Shown here: positions 6,323 to 6,837 of the stretch, one piece after another
Layout of the letters: every line of letters starts with the position of its first letter
Position numbering within the stretch: the first letter of the stretch is position 1
Assembly: GCA_016764015.1 (NCBI GenBank)
Contig: JAESSR010000244.1
Location: 1-6,837 of the forward strand
DNA: 6,837 nucleotides
Direction of reading: 5' to 3'
Source of the DNA: Phycisphaerales bacterium
Lineage (GTDB): Bacteria > Planctomycetota > Phycisphaerae > Phycisphaerales > UBA1924
Notes under the pieces: model-generated
Seen by the model: only the letters and a program-made list of their open reading frames with translations
Told to the model about the DNA's origin: nothing
Databases searched by the model: none
Position numbers and translations under genes: made by a program

Positions 6323-6837
6323 ATGCGACAGATCACACTCATTTCAACCGGCGGAACCATCGAAAAAACCTACGATGAACACGCAGGGACCCTCACAAAC
6401 CGATCCTCAATCGTCCAAGAGATGCTCAGGCTGCTCCGATTAGAGGACATCCACATCAATACCCTCCAGCTCATGTCCAAGGATTCGCTCGATTTCACCG
6501 ATTCAGACCGTCGAAGAATCGCCGGAGCCGTCGATCTACTCACAGGCACCAAAGACGACCCCACCGACTGCGTCGGCATCATCATCCTCCACGGCACAGA
6601 CACCCTCTGCGACACCGGCGAATACCTCTACAACCAAATCGAGGACCCAACTATCCCCATCATCCTGACGGGCGCGATGCGCCCCTTCGAGATGAAACGC
6701 TCCGACGCGCTCCAGAACCTCAACGAATCCATCTTCGCCACCGGCTCACTCAAACCCGGAATCTATGTCGTCGCCCACGGCAACGCCCACCAGTTCCCCG
6801 GCCCCACCAAAGACCGCGAACGCGGAACATTTGTGAA
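6323..6837 (+). CDS. Asparaginase-family protein, short single-domain type; 3' end outside the window
   Basis: Asparaginases hydrolyse L-asparagine to aspartate and ammonia. The 171 visible residues begin with QITLISTGGTIEKTYDE (3-19), which has the first active-site motif with Thr12. IILHGTDTL (87-95) is the second motif, with Thr92 and Asp93. PIILTGAMRPFEMKRSDALQ (112-131) is the conserved third block. The sequence then reaches PGPTKDRERGTFV at the window edge. From memory, this ending is typical of short asparaginase homologues of about 165-175 residues that hold only the N-terminal domain, rather than the two-domain AnsA/AnsB of about 330 residues. If so, only a handful of residues are missing. 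Activity in the short group is uncertain, because part of the classical site (the Lys of the Thr-Lys-Asp triad and the inter-subunit contacts) lies elsewhere. No signal peptide is seen, so it is cytoplasmic. The gene is divergent from the intact sulfotransferase and probably leaderless. Confidence 0.88.
   Translation, partial: MRQITLISTGGTIEKTYDEHAGTLTNRSSIVQEMLRLLRLEDIHINTLQLMSKDSLDFTDSDRRRIAGAVDLLTGTKDDPTDCVGIIILHGTDTLCDTGEYLYNQIEDPTIPIILTGAMRPFEMKRSDALQNLNESIFATGSLKPGIYVVAHGNAHQFPGPTKDRERGTFV

Overview
The window is chromosomal-looking, moderately GC-rich bacterial DNA, almost fully coding. It holds six protein genes and no RNA gene, mobile element or CRISPR array that I can see. The gene content suggests a Gram-negative, probably planctomycete-like bacterium, with Phycisphaerae as my best guess. 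The reasons are TPR-sulfotransferase fusion proteins in multiple copies, scarce Shine-Dalgarno sequences with what look like leaderless starts, and a lipoprotein with a diderm-type lipobox. No phylogenetic marker is present, so the taxonomic call is an inference.

Layout. From the left edge to 1673 (+) is the 3' part of nadB, L-aspartate oxidase, the first enzyme of de novo NAD synthesis from aspartate. Fifty bases later comes a small lipoprotein of unknown function (1724-2332, +). A DinB-superfamily protein follows (2370-3068, +); its predicted metal site is followed by an unusual Gly/Cys-rich C-terminal tail. It converges on a tandem pair of minus-strand genes, 4672-3119 and 6263-4767 (possibly from 6293). 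Both encode N-terminal TPR-type helical repeats joined to a C-terminal sulfotransferase domain. The upstream copy has an intact PAPS-binding site. The downstream copy has lost most of the diagnostic residues. Divergent from the pair, a short-type L-asparaginase-like protein begins at 6323 (+) and runs off the right edge a few residues before its expected end.

How they fit together. nadB (aspartate consumption) and the asparaginase (aspartate production) both touch aspartate metabolism, but they are 4.6 kb apart and nothing shows co-regulation. The two sulfotransferase-like genes form a likely paralogous unit whose acceptor substrate cannot be read from sequence. The most interesting points are the intact/degenerate sulfotransferase pair, the Cys-rich tail of the DinB protein, and TAATAT boxes lying 6-7 bases before the ATG of two plus-strand genes, which points to leaderless transcription. 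The box at 6309-6317 is nearly palindromic and may serve both divergent genes.
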